Below, one piece after another: positions 33,148-46,121 of a stretch of 64,000 nt of DNA. The position numbers and the translations under genes were made by a program. Each line of letters starts with the position of its first letter. Within the stretch, counting starts at the first letter, position 1. Origin of the DNA: Fragum whitleyi (Eukaryota > Mollusca > Bivalvia > Cardiida > Cardiidae); the NCBI GenBank assembly GCA_948146395.1, contig OX411547.1, positions 59,605,566 through 59,669,565 on the forward strand, in the 5' to 3' direction. The notes under the pieces were generated by a model. That model ran no database searches. It saw only the letters and a program-made list of their open reading frames with translations, and was not told the origin of the DNA.

Positions 33148-33262
33148 GTTTGCATAAACCCTATGTTGTGTGTACCCATTGGAATCGTCTTGCCAAGACG
33201 ATTCAAATGAGCACCCAAAACATAGGGTTTCATTGAGAAATAAAGATTTTAGAACGCTTTAA
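33148..33262. mobile_element. Foldback MITE, family E copy 4
   Basis: AAACCCTATGTTGTGTGTAC and its inverse CACCCAAAACATAGGGTTT, core ATCGTCTTGCCAAGACGAT. The most intact copy; it lies about 450 bases upstream of exon 1a. Confidence 0.85.
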
Positions 33263-33790
33263 TCGCCTCAAATCTGTACTTTTGAATACACTGACGCGCT
33301 TTCGGGTTAGAAGTAAAAGGGATTTTCTCAGAAACATCGTAACTACAGCTTGGTAAACTCTTCTCCCTATGATCTAAGGCCTGAAAGAAAAAGCCATATT
33401 GAAGTATTCAGAATGCAAATAAATGTGAGAGAATTTAATGTATACAGAGGTTCTACACTAGGAAAATACTATTTAAAACTTGCTATTACTTTTATTTGCC
33501 GCCCATACTTTCTTTTTGTTTGTATCTATTCCGTGAGGATGAGGAGGGGGGTGAATTTCTAAATCTGAATTCTAGAAGATAGAAACTATTTCGGTGTATC
33601 GATATTATTAAGCTTAAATAGAGTTTCAGAGTGTGTAATATCAAATTGAAAAATTGACCCCCCCACCCCACCCATCAAGCTCTTTATTGTGGGTACTCTA
33701 CTTAAAGTATCTTAATTATTTTTTGAAACGTATCCGAAGATCAATCTATAATATATACTAGTCCAATTTTATGTGAATGATTAAAATATT

Positions 33791-33811
33791 ATTACGGGTC
33801 CACTACCTTAA
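33791..33811. repeat. Terminal remnant of family A MITE
   Basis: ATTACGGGTCCACTACCTTA matches the right end of copies 2 and 3; no left arm was found. Confidence 0.6.
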
Positions 33812-34084
33812 AACATAGAACTTAACAAACATCCTTTTTTGGAGAAATGAAGACAAGATCGGAGTAGACCAATCTCAGGAGCGAGCTTCGTTCATAAAGT
33901 GTCAAATGATACCTTTTTTTTTCTTTTTAATGAATAGTTATAGAGAGAAAATTATTTAATTCTAGATATTTTCAAATATAACATCAAAAGTAAACAACAA
34001 CAACAAAAAAAGAAAAATTCCAAAGGCCTCGAAATTACTCCTCGATAATTAAAAAATAAGATCACATAAATGAGATTGTGTATG

Positions 34085-34302
34085 GAATTTCCTACAATTT
34101 CAAATAACCGCAATATAAAAGACTTTGGCCAGTCTGTGCATCCGCTCAATGAAATTTGTAGATACAAAAAAATATCAGCGTATTTGTAGACCAATGGGCA
34201 ACTTTATATGTACAGTATTTGGCTTTTTATTGCGCTCAATGTGAGCACTTCAGGCACATTTCAAATTGTCGAAAATTTCAAACACAGGCTCTTATTCTAA
34301 CT
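34085..34302. mobile_element. Foldback MITE, family K copy 2
   Basis: GGCCAGTCTGTGCATCCG and TTTGTAGACCAATGGGCAAC match copy 3 at 37.4 kb. The right end AATTTCAAACACAGGCTC matches the family terminus. Confidence 0.65.
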
Positions 34303-34737
34303 CTTTCAGGGTCAAAAGATGAAGGTCAAACACAAACATAAGTCAGGGGTGTGGAATTCCCATGCCCGACTTGTCCGACGCGAGTCTTTCCACTTGCAGG
34401 CAAGTCCACTGTTTTGGCTACTTGTTTGTGGACAAGTAAATACAAGAGCAACAAACAAGTAAATACAAGAGCAAAATTTGATACGTCACTAAGAGACCTA
34501 GGAGTAAAGTCATCCTATTGTTTGTATCAAAGGAGAGATAACATTGTCTTTAATGAAGAAAACGCTGGGTTAAACCATTTTGTTCATTAAAAACAAGGTT
34601 TTTTCTCAAGAGTTATCAATTCATTTTTTGTGGGTAAGTTCATTTTGACCCTGGACAAGTAGGAAAATCGACTTTTACTTCTCTATGGACAAGTGGAGAA
34701 AAGTCGTAGTTTTACACCCACATATAAATTAGCAATA

Positions 34738-35000
34738 TTGATTACCTCCCTCTTATAAAACATGCATGCAAAGTCTTTAGATAGATTCCTATTTCTCCAA
34801 GAACCTATTAGACGATTTAAATTTGAATTATGTCAGTGAAATTGCGACTTTTCTCTATACAAATTTACCTTGAATGACATTGTTGATTCTATACTTTTCA
34901 ATGGGGTTGAGCGTTTTTGAATGGTGTGAGTGCGTATGAATGAATGAATGAATGAATGAATGGTTTTGATTGAGGTAAATGTCAATTTCACGATGTAAGT
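34738..35000. mobile_element. Family C element, copy 3 (5'-incomplete)
   Basis: Begins at the internal GATTACCTCCCTCTTATAA hairpin arm. It continues through GTCAGTGAAATTGCGAC, GAGCGTTTTTGAATGG and a short (GAAT)n run, and ends GTCAATTTCACGATGTAA. Confidence 0.7.
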
Positions 35001-35681
35001 AAGTGTACGACCATTTTTTCTTACATTAGAAAAAATGTAATAACTGTTTGATTAAACTCTCCAATCTGAGGTTCACAATATGCTAGATGGAATTGTGTTA
35101 CATTAAAACTTAGAAAAGCTATTTCCATACATTTTAAAATATCTTTTAAAAATGAGAATTTTAAAGTTGTTGTGACTTACACTTGTAACAGAAACTTTCT
35201 TTCGTTTCGTCCGTATAAAACAGTTGTAACTGCTTATTAGTAAGCTTCCCAGCATTTGCTTAGGATCAAAAGAGAAATAATCTTTTAAGTATTTGAATCA
35301 TATTCATTCCTATTAGAACAATTGTTTTCAATCTTGTTATCAATAATTAGCTATGCTTTTTAAGCTTTTGTCATCAACCGGCGTCCTTAGCGAGTTCAAT
35401 CGAGTACGTGCGTTGGCGTTGACGTTGGCGACATGAACTTGTTTATCGTCAGAGCTACCCAGACAAGATTGGATACTAGAATTCCTTGCCTAAACTGACC
35501 GAAACGTCAGACTAAAAAACGATAAGATCGACCCAACATCATTACATAGGATCTGAAATACCCCCATTTGGTTGAAACAATAAATCGTAAATCGTAGGGT
35601 TGTATAGATGATCTTAAAATTTGTCAGTATATATGCATTCGAATTAAAGTCGATATTTGAAACAAAATTATTTAAATCTAT

Positions 35682-35927
35682 GAGTCAACCTATTTCACGC
35701 CCGGCCGGGACCCGTTGTTGTTGTGTTTTTTTTTCAGCTGGAAACCAGTCCTGCGTTCAGGATGACAAAAAGGTTCAAGTTATACTCAGCTTTACGCGTT
35801 CACTTGCGCATAAAGCGGGGTATAATTTGAAAACGGTTTGCAACATTTTTCAGCCTGAACGCAGGGCTGGTTTCAAGCTGAAAAATAACAACAACGGGCC
35901 CTGGCCGGGTGTGAAATAAGTTGGCCC
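35682..35927. mobile_element. Large foldback, family B copy 3 inside longer arms
   Basis: Outer arms CAACCTATTTCACGCCCGGC and its inverse (GGCCGGGTGTGAAATAAGTTG), then GTTGTTGTTGTG / AACAACAACGGG, then CAGCTGGAAACCAG / CTGGTTTCAAGCTG. At the centre is the family B hairpin (TGCGTTCAGGATGACAAAAA ... CCTGAACGCAGG). A nested or composite palindrome of about 245 bp. Confidence 0.85.
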
Positions 35928-36761
35928 TATGGCTCGAGCAAAGCAAAATACTTCCTATGTTTTCTATCAAAGGAATGGCAGGCTCGGCCCTTGGCTATTT
36001 AGTGATCAATTTATGATAAGCACCAACAATCAAGGATAACCCATCACTGCCCATAATTAATTTATCATGGTGAAATGAGCTCGTGCTGAGAGAGCACGAG
36101 TTCTGACTGTTTGATGTGGCTTCTCGATAAACATCAACTTAGATACAGCGAAACATCTGATATTGCCATGCATTCTGGATAAAAAAGCGCTCATGAAACG
36201 CCTTTGTATACGCTCACTGGTAAATGCATGTTACCATTAGATGATCGCGAGCGCTTCTGTTATGACAAAAAGATAGTCGGCTTCACTACCTTATTGAACT
36301 CTTTATTTAAAATGTAATTGTAGCTAACCCTTCTCATGCTGAATTCCACATCTTCATGTACACAAACTTTGGCATTCAGTTAGACTAAGATCAGACTGTA
36401 CAGATCAACTATGGCGGCTTGGACACTTTGAAAATCCCTGGATCACTGTGGCTGTATGTACAGATTCGTACATAATTCTCAAAGAATCCTACGATATTTG
36501 GATCGATACAACATCACAGATTTCATAAACAATACAATTTATAACCTATGGCGATTATTTCATATCCCTTATTTTCGTTGAGTGTTAAAAAAAGATAATT
36601 TTTATAATAAGAATAGTACATTGTATACTGAAACAATCGATGAAAATAGATAAAAACATCTTCTTTAAACGAAGTTTTGGTTTTTGCGAAAGGTCTTGTA
36701 ATATCAGTCGTTTACAGTCAAGAACAACAGGAGATTTACACCTTCCCTGATTACAGTTATT

Positions 36762-37040
36762 CTCAATTACTCGCTCAACGCACTTCTGAAATGTTCAAAA
36801 TATTAAATAAACGTCAATCGTTCAAAGAAACCAGAAATCATTCAAATCGCTCTTAAACCGTTCAAAACGCCCCACAGCTTCATAGAGATCGCTTGAATCA
36901 TTTCATGATTTTTGTGGATGAACCTAAATCGGATGTGTCTGATTGTTAAAGGGGGGGGGGGGGTAGTAGAAAACCGCTAATTTCGCTCATTTTGAACAGA
37001 ATTAGCGAACGTCTATTACCTTCCTTTGATAAAGTTCGAC
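36762..37040. mobile_element. Family C element, copy 4 (partial)
   Basis: CAATTACTCGCTCAACGCAC, then GCCCCACAGCTTCATAGAG, a G13 run at 36951-36963, and the family hairpin CGCTAATTTCGCTCATTTTG / AACAGAATTAGCG. The terminal AACATCGTG arms are missing. Confidence 0.65.
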
Positions 37041-37387
37041 ACTCGATTATCTCTGCCATTCACATAAAATGTTCGTTACTGTTTTTGATAAAAAATGTTT
37101 AAATAAGTTTGTCTATACTTGCATTTAAGATCTCCCAACAAGCGACAATCTTGCATTTGCATCCGTTCTGATCACGCGCTTGTCAAACACGGCTTGTAAT
37201 TTAAAAATGAATTTTGCTTCATAGACAGGAAAATAGACAGTGTTTATACGCCGAGGTTGTTCAGAAACGGAAACGTTTTCGCTATCGATCCTTGTGTCGT
37301 GGATTTGACCTCTAGTATCTATGGAACATTTAATAAAGTTATTTGGACTCAGCTCATTTGTTTCTCACAAATGGGCGAATTAAAATT

Positions 37388-37628
37388 GAGCCTGTGCGTG
37401 AGATTTTCAACAATTTCAAATATGCGCAAAGTAATAACTCTGACCAGTCTGTTCATCCGCACTGTCTGACCAGAATCTTTATCATGCGTTTAGTAGATAG
37501 ATAAGGTATCAAAGTATCTGTAGGCCATCAGGTGGTTTTATATTTACATTATGTGGCTGTCTTTGCTACTCAATTTTTGCAAATCACGAAAATTTCTAAT
37601 TGTTGGAAATGTCACGCACAGGCTCAAT
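37388..37628. mobile_element. Foldback MITE, family K copy 3 (most complete)
   Basis: TTGAGCCTGTGCGTGAGATT at the left and AATGTCACGCACAGGCTCAA at the right form the terminal inverted repeat; the interior matches copy 2. About 240 bp, with no coding capacity. Confidence 0.85.
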
Positions 37629-37629
37629 T

Positions 37630-39305
37630 TATATCTAAGCGTAAACAGCTAGAGTCTCGGAAGAAAAGTTGCGGTTGTATTTGTGTGAGAATCAACAGAA
37701 GCCTAGGTCAGGTGCACCAGCCGCCGTGATCTTATTGCAACTTAGTCGAGTTATACCGCATACAAATAGACAAACAATCTTCATGGACGGGTATCCCAAC
37801 AGCAAAATGTTTCAATCGTGGAAGGCGAGGTGTAGTGACCAAGTAATACTATGCCCAATTCCCTGGTATATCCTTTTCTAGCGATGAGCATAATAGCTCA
37901 TTGATGCAGTTGCTCATACCTAGGAATGATTCGACGACATGAAAATTTGAGCAATACATGGAGCATTGTGGACGCTGTAGAAAAATGTATATTTAAGATG
38001 TGCACATCGATCGAATAAAGTGGCTGAATATTTACTACGTCGTATGAAATTCGTGAAATACAGCTTGTACTGCTGACTTTTTTTTTAAATTGACATATTT
38101 ATGCTTCTTTTATTCATGCGCTTAAACTTTGAAGGAAAAAAGTGAAGAATGATAGTTACTCTAAGTTATATTGGAAAGTATTTGACAAAGTCCGGCTGCA
38201 CAGTTTGAGGTGCATTAGAAAAGATTTTCTGAATATCTTTTCTTTGTATGACATGGCAGATTAACCATCGAATGAGGACAAAATTACATAGTATGGTCCA
38301 TTTTGAAAGATGTTTCAAGTAAAATGTTATACATAGTTGGTTCATTTTTTAATTCTTTGTGTTTCTTGGAAGAAAATGTTTGCAATGAAGGATTTTATCA
38401 TACCAAACAATGACTTCACTTAGCTCATCCCTTTTTTCTCTTTCTTTTTATGGTCGCCAAAAAGAGGGATTTTGTCGGAATGGATTAATTACCTGGTATG
38501 ATGCCCCTACCTACAGATGTTATGGATTAATTCCAGTTTACCAGACAAATTACTACCCTTGCCCCGGGCATAGAGTTTATTAGATATATTTACACAAAAA
38601 GAGCGAATATCTTGGCGTTTTACCAGTTTTACTAGAAACAAGATAAACGCTACGGTAAGCGATCGGGACCTTCGGATTGTCTCACCGTAGCAAAAACGAT
38701 TGTACGTGAAATCATATGGAGGCGTGTACGCTTCCGCAGTACTTTGCTTGTGGTCGTAGTGTTGCGCACTATGAATGAGGTGAAAAATGGTCATTTTAGA
38801 ATCCCGCGTCTTCTATTAATCTTGATTTCTTACTTTTCCAACGTATTCTATGCATGTTCTTGGGTAATCTAGGAAACGGAGAATGGAATGAATCCAACTC
38901 TAAAGACCCCGTTCTCATATTGAACAAATTAAGCCAGGTTTCAATAAAGCCTTTTTCATTTTACCTTTTCTAGAAGTCATATTAAAGTATCAACCATCGT
39001 GCTTTCGTAGAATAGTTTTCTTTTTTTTTAATCATTGTAGTATTGTTTTCTTTTTTTTATCATCGTGCGTTTTTAATCATCAAAAAGCATTTTTTTGATT
39101 TCGTACAATACTAAAGTTTATGTACAGTTTGGGAAAAAACAATAAATGTTTTAGAGAAGACCTAATTGTAAAGCAGTACAGAGTTGTCGTTTAAATGATG
39201 AACGATTTGAAAATGTGCCATATCTTTCAAAAAGGTACTTTTTTGGCCGTTAGATAAAAGTTGAATAAAGGGGTCGGATCAAGCATTTGTCAACGAGAGG
39301 AATGT
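37630..39305. other. Stretch without a gene
   Basis: No conserved ORF. A short palindrome GCTACGGTAAGCG...CTCACCGTAGC at about 38650-38696 is the only structure noticed. Confidence 0.5.
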
Positions 39306-39307
39306 AC

Positions 39308-39484
39308 AGTCAAACCTGTCTTAATCAATCACCAAAGGGATAATCAAAAAGTGCTTGCTTAAGACAGGTGCTTGCTTAATTCAGGCAATTTCAGTGCAAT
39401 TTGTTCAAATGGAAACACGGTGGTCGCTTGCTTAATATAGGTCGCTTGCTGAATATAGGTGGCCACTAAGGCAGGTTTGACTGT
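39308..39484. mobile_element. MITE, family I copy 1
   Basis: ACAGTCAAACCTGTCTTAAT and its inverse GGCAGGTTTGACTGTA bound repeated GCTTGCTTAATATAGGT modules. A partial copy is at 53453-53545. Confidence 0.85.
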
Positions 39485-39509
39485 ATTCACAAAAAGCAAT
39501 ATTGGATTT

Positions 39510-39786
39510 GTTTGATTGTTTGAATGGAGTTTTACGCCGCTTTCAACATTTTTCAGCTATATCACGGCGGCTATAGAACCTAACAATGGATTCCTAGTAT
39601 TTCTCAGACCAGCACAACCATAACATCCTTTCCTAGCCTCCAGCTGCTATCCCACATAAGTTTACGATTATCAACCCATTGGTGGAAGACAAATAGCCGG
39701 AAAGGATGAGTGCCGCCGTCGGGGATAGAAGCCAGACCCCCTAGATGGACAGTCCGACGCGCTACCAACTGCGCTTTGACGGCGGC
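39510..39786 (-). mobile_element. tRNA-derived SINE
   Basis: On the minus strand the head reads GCCGCCGTCAAAGCGCAGTT then GGTAGCGCGTCGGACTG (A-box region), with a degraded B box (TGGCTTCTATCCCCGACGG). The body matches the copy at 7663. The head resembles a tRNA but is followed by SINE body, so it is not a tRNA gene. Confidence 0.8.
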
Positions 39787-39978
39787 TTTGTTATATCGTT
39801 AAACCGTTCAGCGAAATAAGATTAGAAAAAAATGTAGAGGATAAGTTTCAGTGAAAGATTGATTTACCTTTCATTGAGTACACATAAAAAGCATTATTTA
39901 CATAGCTTTGTTGTTTACGAAATGAAATATTGATCGATATAACTCGAAAAACAAAAGACCATTTTATTTCTTTAATGC

Positions 39979-40005
39979 AAAAAAAAAAAAAAAAAAAAAA
40001 AAAAA
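39979..40005 (+). repeat. Poly(A) tract, 27 bases
   Basis: Uninterrupted A run; no element boundary was recognised next to it. Confidence 0.9.
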
Positions 40006-40235
40006 TGATACAAAATGTGAAAAATGTAGGGCAAATTTTGTTAATGTGAGTTATGTTGCACTGATTGCTTTGCAACGTTCATGATGACGTCACTTATTCG
40101 GTTCTTGCTGAAATCACGTCGGATAAGGTGAAATAAACGAAAGCAGTGTATTAGTTTTTGATAATTTCACTCGGTTTGTAGAGAGTTCATCAAGTGATTA
40201 TAGGATTAATTCACGTTTTTGAGGGAGTATTTACA

Positions 40236-40324
40236 TAGACCCTAAGAATGCTTCGCACTCGGGCGTTAATCATTTTGAGGGTCTATATATCGCACTCGGA
40301 GGTTAAGCATTTTGAGGGTCTATG
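40236..40324 (+). repeat. Tandem duplication
   Basis: A CGCACTCGG-G-GTTAA-CATTTTGAGGGTCTAT unit occurs twice head to tail (about 40254-40290 and 40290-40323). Confidence 0.75.
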
Positions 40325-40329
40325 AAAAT

Positions 40330-42713
40330 GCTAACGTCAAAAACAACAAACGTAAATTTACGCTATTATTGCATAAAAAGAAAGTCTTAGAATTTTTTTC
40401 AACAGAGTTTGCACTTTGAATTATAGAATGTCATTTCAACTAGCGTTATGCATCGCAACGTCTCTTTTGTTTTTACTGACGTTGCTTGGTATTTATGACG
40501 TCATAATTTGTAACGCAGAAACATTATCAAAGTCTTAATTTATGCTCTTTATTGATGTAAGACATAGAAACTGATAAAGTGTAGATGCCAAGACCGGGAT
40601 ATTTAAGTAAAAAAGTCTCGCATTAACGGCGCGTGAATTTACTTATTAATCAACGTTTTCCTCCGTTAACGCCTGGTATTTGTCCTTTTACATATGCCTA
40701 TAACGACCTGAAAACGTAACTTTTATGCAATAATTCTTGGTAAACCCACGCAAAAGCATTTTAGAAAAAAAGCTCAAACTTTCTCCGTGAATAGACATTC
40801 AGTCATCTGTATCAAAAAAGCAACCTTTTCACTCACTGGTTCATACTTTTTGGTGATGCTGTTCGGGCTATTAAACTCTGTATATGTTCCAGTTGATTTC
40901 TTTATTACAAATATTAAATATAATCAATTTAGAAGTACATTCTCAAAGAAAAAGATAATAACATCGCCTTTGTTTAATCTTTCCTTCTCGGACCAAGGCC
41001 GTATATTTTCATATTCCGTTCTAACATCAACATAGTCCCAATGACCGTGTCCAGGAAAAGACTTTTTTCAACTTAATATAAGTTTTGCAAGTAAAAGCTA
41101 GTTAACAGTCCTTTGAACTTTACAAAATATTTACTTTGACAGATGTTCTCAGTTCAACATCTTATATTACAAATCTCCAGGAACTGATCAGTCGAAAGTT
41201 AATAATCTTCTTGGAAATACCTCACTCGTTTTGATTATGGTTATTTGTATTTCTTTCAACCCTAACATAAAAGTCTAAATGAATTCATTTTGAATAAAAA
41301 CTATTCGGATTTCCTTTTTATACCGTTTACGTGTAAGTGATAAGTTTTATGTGGCCTTAAAATGTGGTCTAAAGAAATCTAGTGGCAATGACTAAATCTT
41401 TGCGAATAACCATAGTTTCAAGGGTACTCTCAACTGTGCTGCACCAGGTTCCAGCAAACATAGTGAAAAAGTACATATAATCAAAGTCTTCAGGTGGTCT
41501 GAAAACTATGCTGCCCATTTTCAATGAATTTCTAGACAAACATTGGAGACAAGTATTGGAGCAACGGAGGCTAACCGTTTGAACTTTTACTTATGAATAC
41601 AATAAGTAGATTTACTGAATTAATCAAAATGATATGCCTTCCCATATAATTTGTATACTCCTCAAACTCGGCTTCTGCCGATTCCAATCCCCTTTCCAAC
41701 TTTCAGACGGTACCTTTTTGCGTGACAGTTTACATTCATGAAAAACAAATCTTTTTCTTTTTTCTTTCAAGGTTTTTTTTTTTTTTTCCTGAGAATTTGC
41801 TTATTTCGATCATTTTAGTATCGCTTCTTTATTAAATAATACTTCTTAATATCCATTTTCCTTGGCATATATAAAAAACTAGCCGAGTCTATTTGTGGAT
41901 ACGGTGATGAGCCTCAATCGATAGGAAGTAAGTTCGAATCCAGACTGTCATCTTTAGCGGCAATCCACGCAATATGACTATAGGCAGATAATCAGCGCAG
42001 CCTGGCTAAGGTCGATATCTTTTGCATTTACCAGATGTTCCTTCTTCGCATGATCACATATATATTTTTGATTGATTTAATATTTTTCTGTTCTCAGTTT
42101 ATTTCCTTATTGATCCATCCAGTAGTAATCCTTAGGAAATCTAATATTGAAAAGACAGAAGAACAGACGCGAAAACCTCGATAGCAAGGGTAGGAAAACG
42201 CATGTTTTTTTGTGGTTATGTTTCCATGGAAACCATTAACGAAAACAGACGCGTGCTACCTACTGATCGAGATAAAAGAGTGTATGTTACATTACAGACC
42301 CTCAATAATTACTTACCTTTACCTTTCTATTATCAAGATATTGGTAAAGGCGAATGTTGTGGACATTGACGAGTCTGCTAACCATTCTCGTTTAAATCAC
42401 TTTTAAATTTCACTCATAGGCACTGTTTTTTCTTTATTCAAATCATTTATCAAAAATATTAATTACATGGTACAAATGACAATAATGTTAAGAGTAACTT
42501 AGATTAATCGCCAAATTTTCATTCACCATTTTAGAAATCACTTGAATATTGCGATGGCCATGAAACAGTTAGAAGAATATAATTTTATTCGCAATCAGTA
42601 ATTGCAATAGATGTCTTTTACCATAATTTCTAGACAATGAGCCACACAATGGTATAGGCCACAGCTGTCTATGTTTATTTTTATTTTTTACTTTTATAAA
42701 GACAAAGTCTAAA
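40330..42713. other. Stretch without a gene
   Basis: Only short unrecognised ORFs. A weak tRNA-like segment (AGTAAGTTCGAATCCAGACT near 41925) may be a decayed SINE. Confidence 0.45.
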
Positions 42714-42798
42714 CATCGAGGGTTCAGTGTAAGACTGCACTTAATATTTATTCAGGCTATATATACTTAGTGCACTCTTGCGCTTAACCCTCGACATG
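42714..42798. mobile_element. Foldback element, family J copy 2
   Basis: CATCGAGGGTTCAGTGTAAG and its inverse CGCTTAACCCTCGA; matches 28558-28648. Confidence 0.75.
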
Positions 42799-42908
42799 TA
42801 CAACTGGCCTTTTTATATTTCCTGAGTGTATTGGTGTTGAAACGACGAAAGGCGTGGAAGTAAGTCCTCCCGTGTTAGCGAATGTAACATCAATCCAATC
42901 TCAAATCA

Positions 42909-43079
42909 TTAGGGTACATGTAATGGACCCGTATTAGTTACGCAATATTTCGGAACTGGTGATCTTTCACAATGTTGACCAAGGTTTCCTAATGAATTCA
43001 TTAGGAAACCTCGGTTAACATCGTTAAAGTTCACTACTTTCGAAAAGTTGCGGAAGTATTACGGGTTGACTACCTTTAA
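42909..43079. mobile_element. Palindromic MITE, family A copy 5
   Basis: TAATGGACCCGTATTAGTTA ... GTATTACGGGTTGACTACC arms with a perfect centre TTTCCTAATGAATTCATTAGGAAA. Confidence 0.85.
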
Positions 43080-45414
43080 TAAGATAACATTATATCATTA
43101 GCACCGTGCTCATAAGTAATTATGAATAAATGTCAGTGTTGCATTGAATTGCAACAATAGAATTCTACATGATAAGCTTAAAAGCTGGAACATGCGTTAC
43201 CATTTTAAAGTTATTAATACCGCCTACTTCAGGGTACAGCATTCGCATGCATTTAAAACGTATGCTTAAAATGATAAAATAAGGAATTCCTGTTCATTAG
43301 CAAATCGTAATGAAGGATTGGTTAGTCCACCACAAAATAAATATTAAACGGTGATGGCACCATTTAAGGATACTTGTGCATGACAAGCTAATTTTTTTCT
43401 ACTCTATGAATTTTTTTCCTTTTGACATATGTTGTGGATTTATATGTCCTTGATGAAATATCAAATTTTCAGGGTAGCTCTCCAGGCTTGTTTTTGCATC
43501 AGAGTTACATGCCCTTGGATGGTTTTTGCACGCTTCCGAAAAACCCCACCCCTTTTTTATGTACTGTATACCTTTAGATTTAACGCATATATTTTCTTCA
43601 GCGATATTTTAGCATTAAATGCATTTTTACCAACTATAAACAATCAATCAGAATTATCTTCCGCCACTCGGAAATGAAAAAACGGGGTTTCAAGTCGTCA
43701 AATTTTGGTGTTTTTTTGTTTAAAATTTAGGTAACATTTTCGATTTTTTTCAAAAAATGGCTCCATGAATTTTTTTTTTTTTTTTTTTTTTTGATATGAT
43801 GAAGTTCTTATAAAAATCTTATTTTGCTGGAAAAATGAGCATGCCTTTCCAGGCAAATAAGAGAGAATTTCTGCCTTTAAAGTGAACCCAAGTAACCTGT
43901 CAAAATTCATTATTGACAATCGAGTAATTTAAAGTTACTTTAACACTGTATATCGAAAATATATGAACAGAAAGAGTGTTCAACATAATTTTTAATATTT
44001 TTGAGCACTTTTTAACCTTCTAATGTGTCTTCCAGTTAACTAGGCGCATTTAATCTTACCCCTCCCACCAGGAAATAATGGATTTTCTAACTTGAAATAG
44101 ATTACAAGCTAAAACTGATCATGCAGGTCTAAATTATTCCTTAAGACTAATTTTTTTTTATCTATATAAAGTAACAGGGCCAAGACTTAACAAAAAGCAT
44201 TTAAAATGGTATTTTGGGGTTTGGTCTTTCACTGATAGATGCATTTTGCGCTATAAATTTCAGTGAAAATCTTTATGACTTCCCATTATTTTTATGTACG
44301 TAACGTATTGCTTGATCCTTCGAAATTTAAAAGTAAAAGTTCCCTTAACATTTTTTCTTTACGACGAATTTAAACGAAACCCCCCAAAACACGAATCGTT
44401 CGGTAAATCGTTTCCGATCCGAGTGTTAAACATTTCATCTTTGTCAGATGGACGCTCTAGAAAAAAAAGGTGTAAAATCTAAAACCAGTCTATTCAAACG
44501 TTTAGATGAGTACGACCACAAGAAGTTGACGTTCAAGTTGAAATTTGGGTCGAGTTTTAAACGAAAAACACGCAATTGTTGATTAATTAGGCGATTTTAC
44601 AGGTTTGTAATGTTCTTTTGACATGTAATATAATTCTTATCTAGTCGCTTCATAACTTTACAGGTAAAAATCGTCCGAGTGACCGCCCTGATCGTACATG
44701 CAGGAGATGTCATAAGCTTGAAAAGAGATAAATATTCCGATTAGCTATGATGTGTTGTATATTCATGGTCGTTGATACGTAAGGTAATAAACTGGAACCA
44801 ACACACAGACTCTTGTATAAACAATAGAATGCCGATCAGTGCCAACTGGTCGCTTTTATTTTGTGCGTCGGTCTTAGTGATTTTTTTTGCGACGAAATAT
44901 CGCGTTCTATGAATTCAAATTTCATCTTACCTCCGTAGCTACATTAAAGAACAATCAACAGTATACATATTTCGTGATATCTTGTCCATAAAGTCCCAGT
45001 CTACGTTTAGAGTAAAAAATCGCTCTTTCGTGAATATTCTTTGAATATTCTTTTTTTATTTAGTCTTATGAAAGATAAGTTACATAAAATACAAATCAGT
45101 CGACAAACGGCGGCTTTTTCATGCAACGCATAATCTGCTGCGTATAGTAGAAAATATAGTATAAATTAGATTTTGGTCACGGGAATTTCGCCACGTGCAG
45201 GAGCGGTAAAGGAGTGGTATTCCAGTTGGAGTCCGAAATGTTACGGATCATAAATATTCATCGAGTTAGGCCTATGTTTCGATCATCGCATCGTAATCAT
45301 TTGCATTACCGAATATTGGAATGACAAATTAATTCAATTCTCTCCAAAATTCTAGAGAGAACCAAAGTTACTTATTTCCATTTAACTGACCTCATTCAAA
45401 AATCAAATATCTAA
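43080..45414. other. Stretch without a gene
   Basis: AT-rich with a T22-like run near 43770. No recognised coding sequence or element. Confidence 0.45.
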
Positions 45415-45695
45415 GACCCAATAAAATTGAAGAATAATTTGATCAATTTGAATTAAATATTGATCGTCTTGAACTATTCCGACATGTTTTCAAATGATTT
45501 TTGAGCGTTTTTGATCGAATTGAGTGAGTGTTTGGAATGAATGAAAGAATGAATGGATGAATGAATGAATGAATGAATGGATGAATGAATGAATGAATGA
45601 ATGAATGAATGAATGAATGGAGCGCTGAGTGAATGGAGCGCTGAGTGAATGATTAAGAATGATTTTTGATCGAAATGAGTGTCAATTAACTATGT
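45415..45695. mobile_element. Family C element, copy 5, with expanded (GAAT)n
   Basis: ATTTTTGAGCGTTTTTGATC, GAGTGAGTGTTTGGAATG, then about 80 bases of GAAT repeats (45537-45618), and a doubled GGAGCGCTGAGTGAATG. In other copies this position has only one to five GAAT units, so the microsatellite grew inside the element. Confidence 0.75.
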
Positions 45696-46121
45696 ACGCA
45701 TTATGCTTAAATCTGTATACTTCTTTCAAAGTATGAAGTGAGTATTTTTATCTATTAAGGGTCGACCAAATAATCTAATCATACTTTATGAATTCGTGAA
45801 GCAAAAATGAAAATATTTCTCGATTACTACGTAGACATATTAATTATTGAACTACTTGTGATGTTACTTACAAAAAAAGCTTCGTAATAAAAATTGTTTT
45901 CATTGAGAAATGAAAAAAGAAATCAGCCAAACAGAATCTAGATGAACACCAATGGAATTATTCCTAATTCTTATTGATATGATTTCTGCTTAGTCAATAA
46001 AACGCAACATAACTTAAAAAGCCATTATTGCAACGTTTTATTGTAGATCTGCCGTACTTGTGGTTTATTTATAGCATTTCCAGATCTGAGTCCTGAACAA
46101 TTGCCAAAATATCGTCGATTT

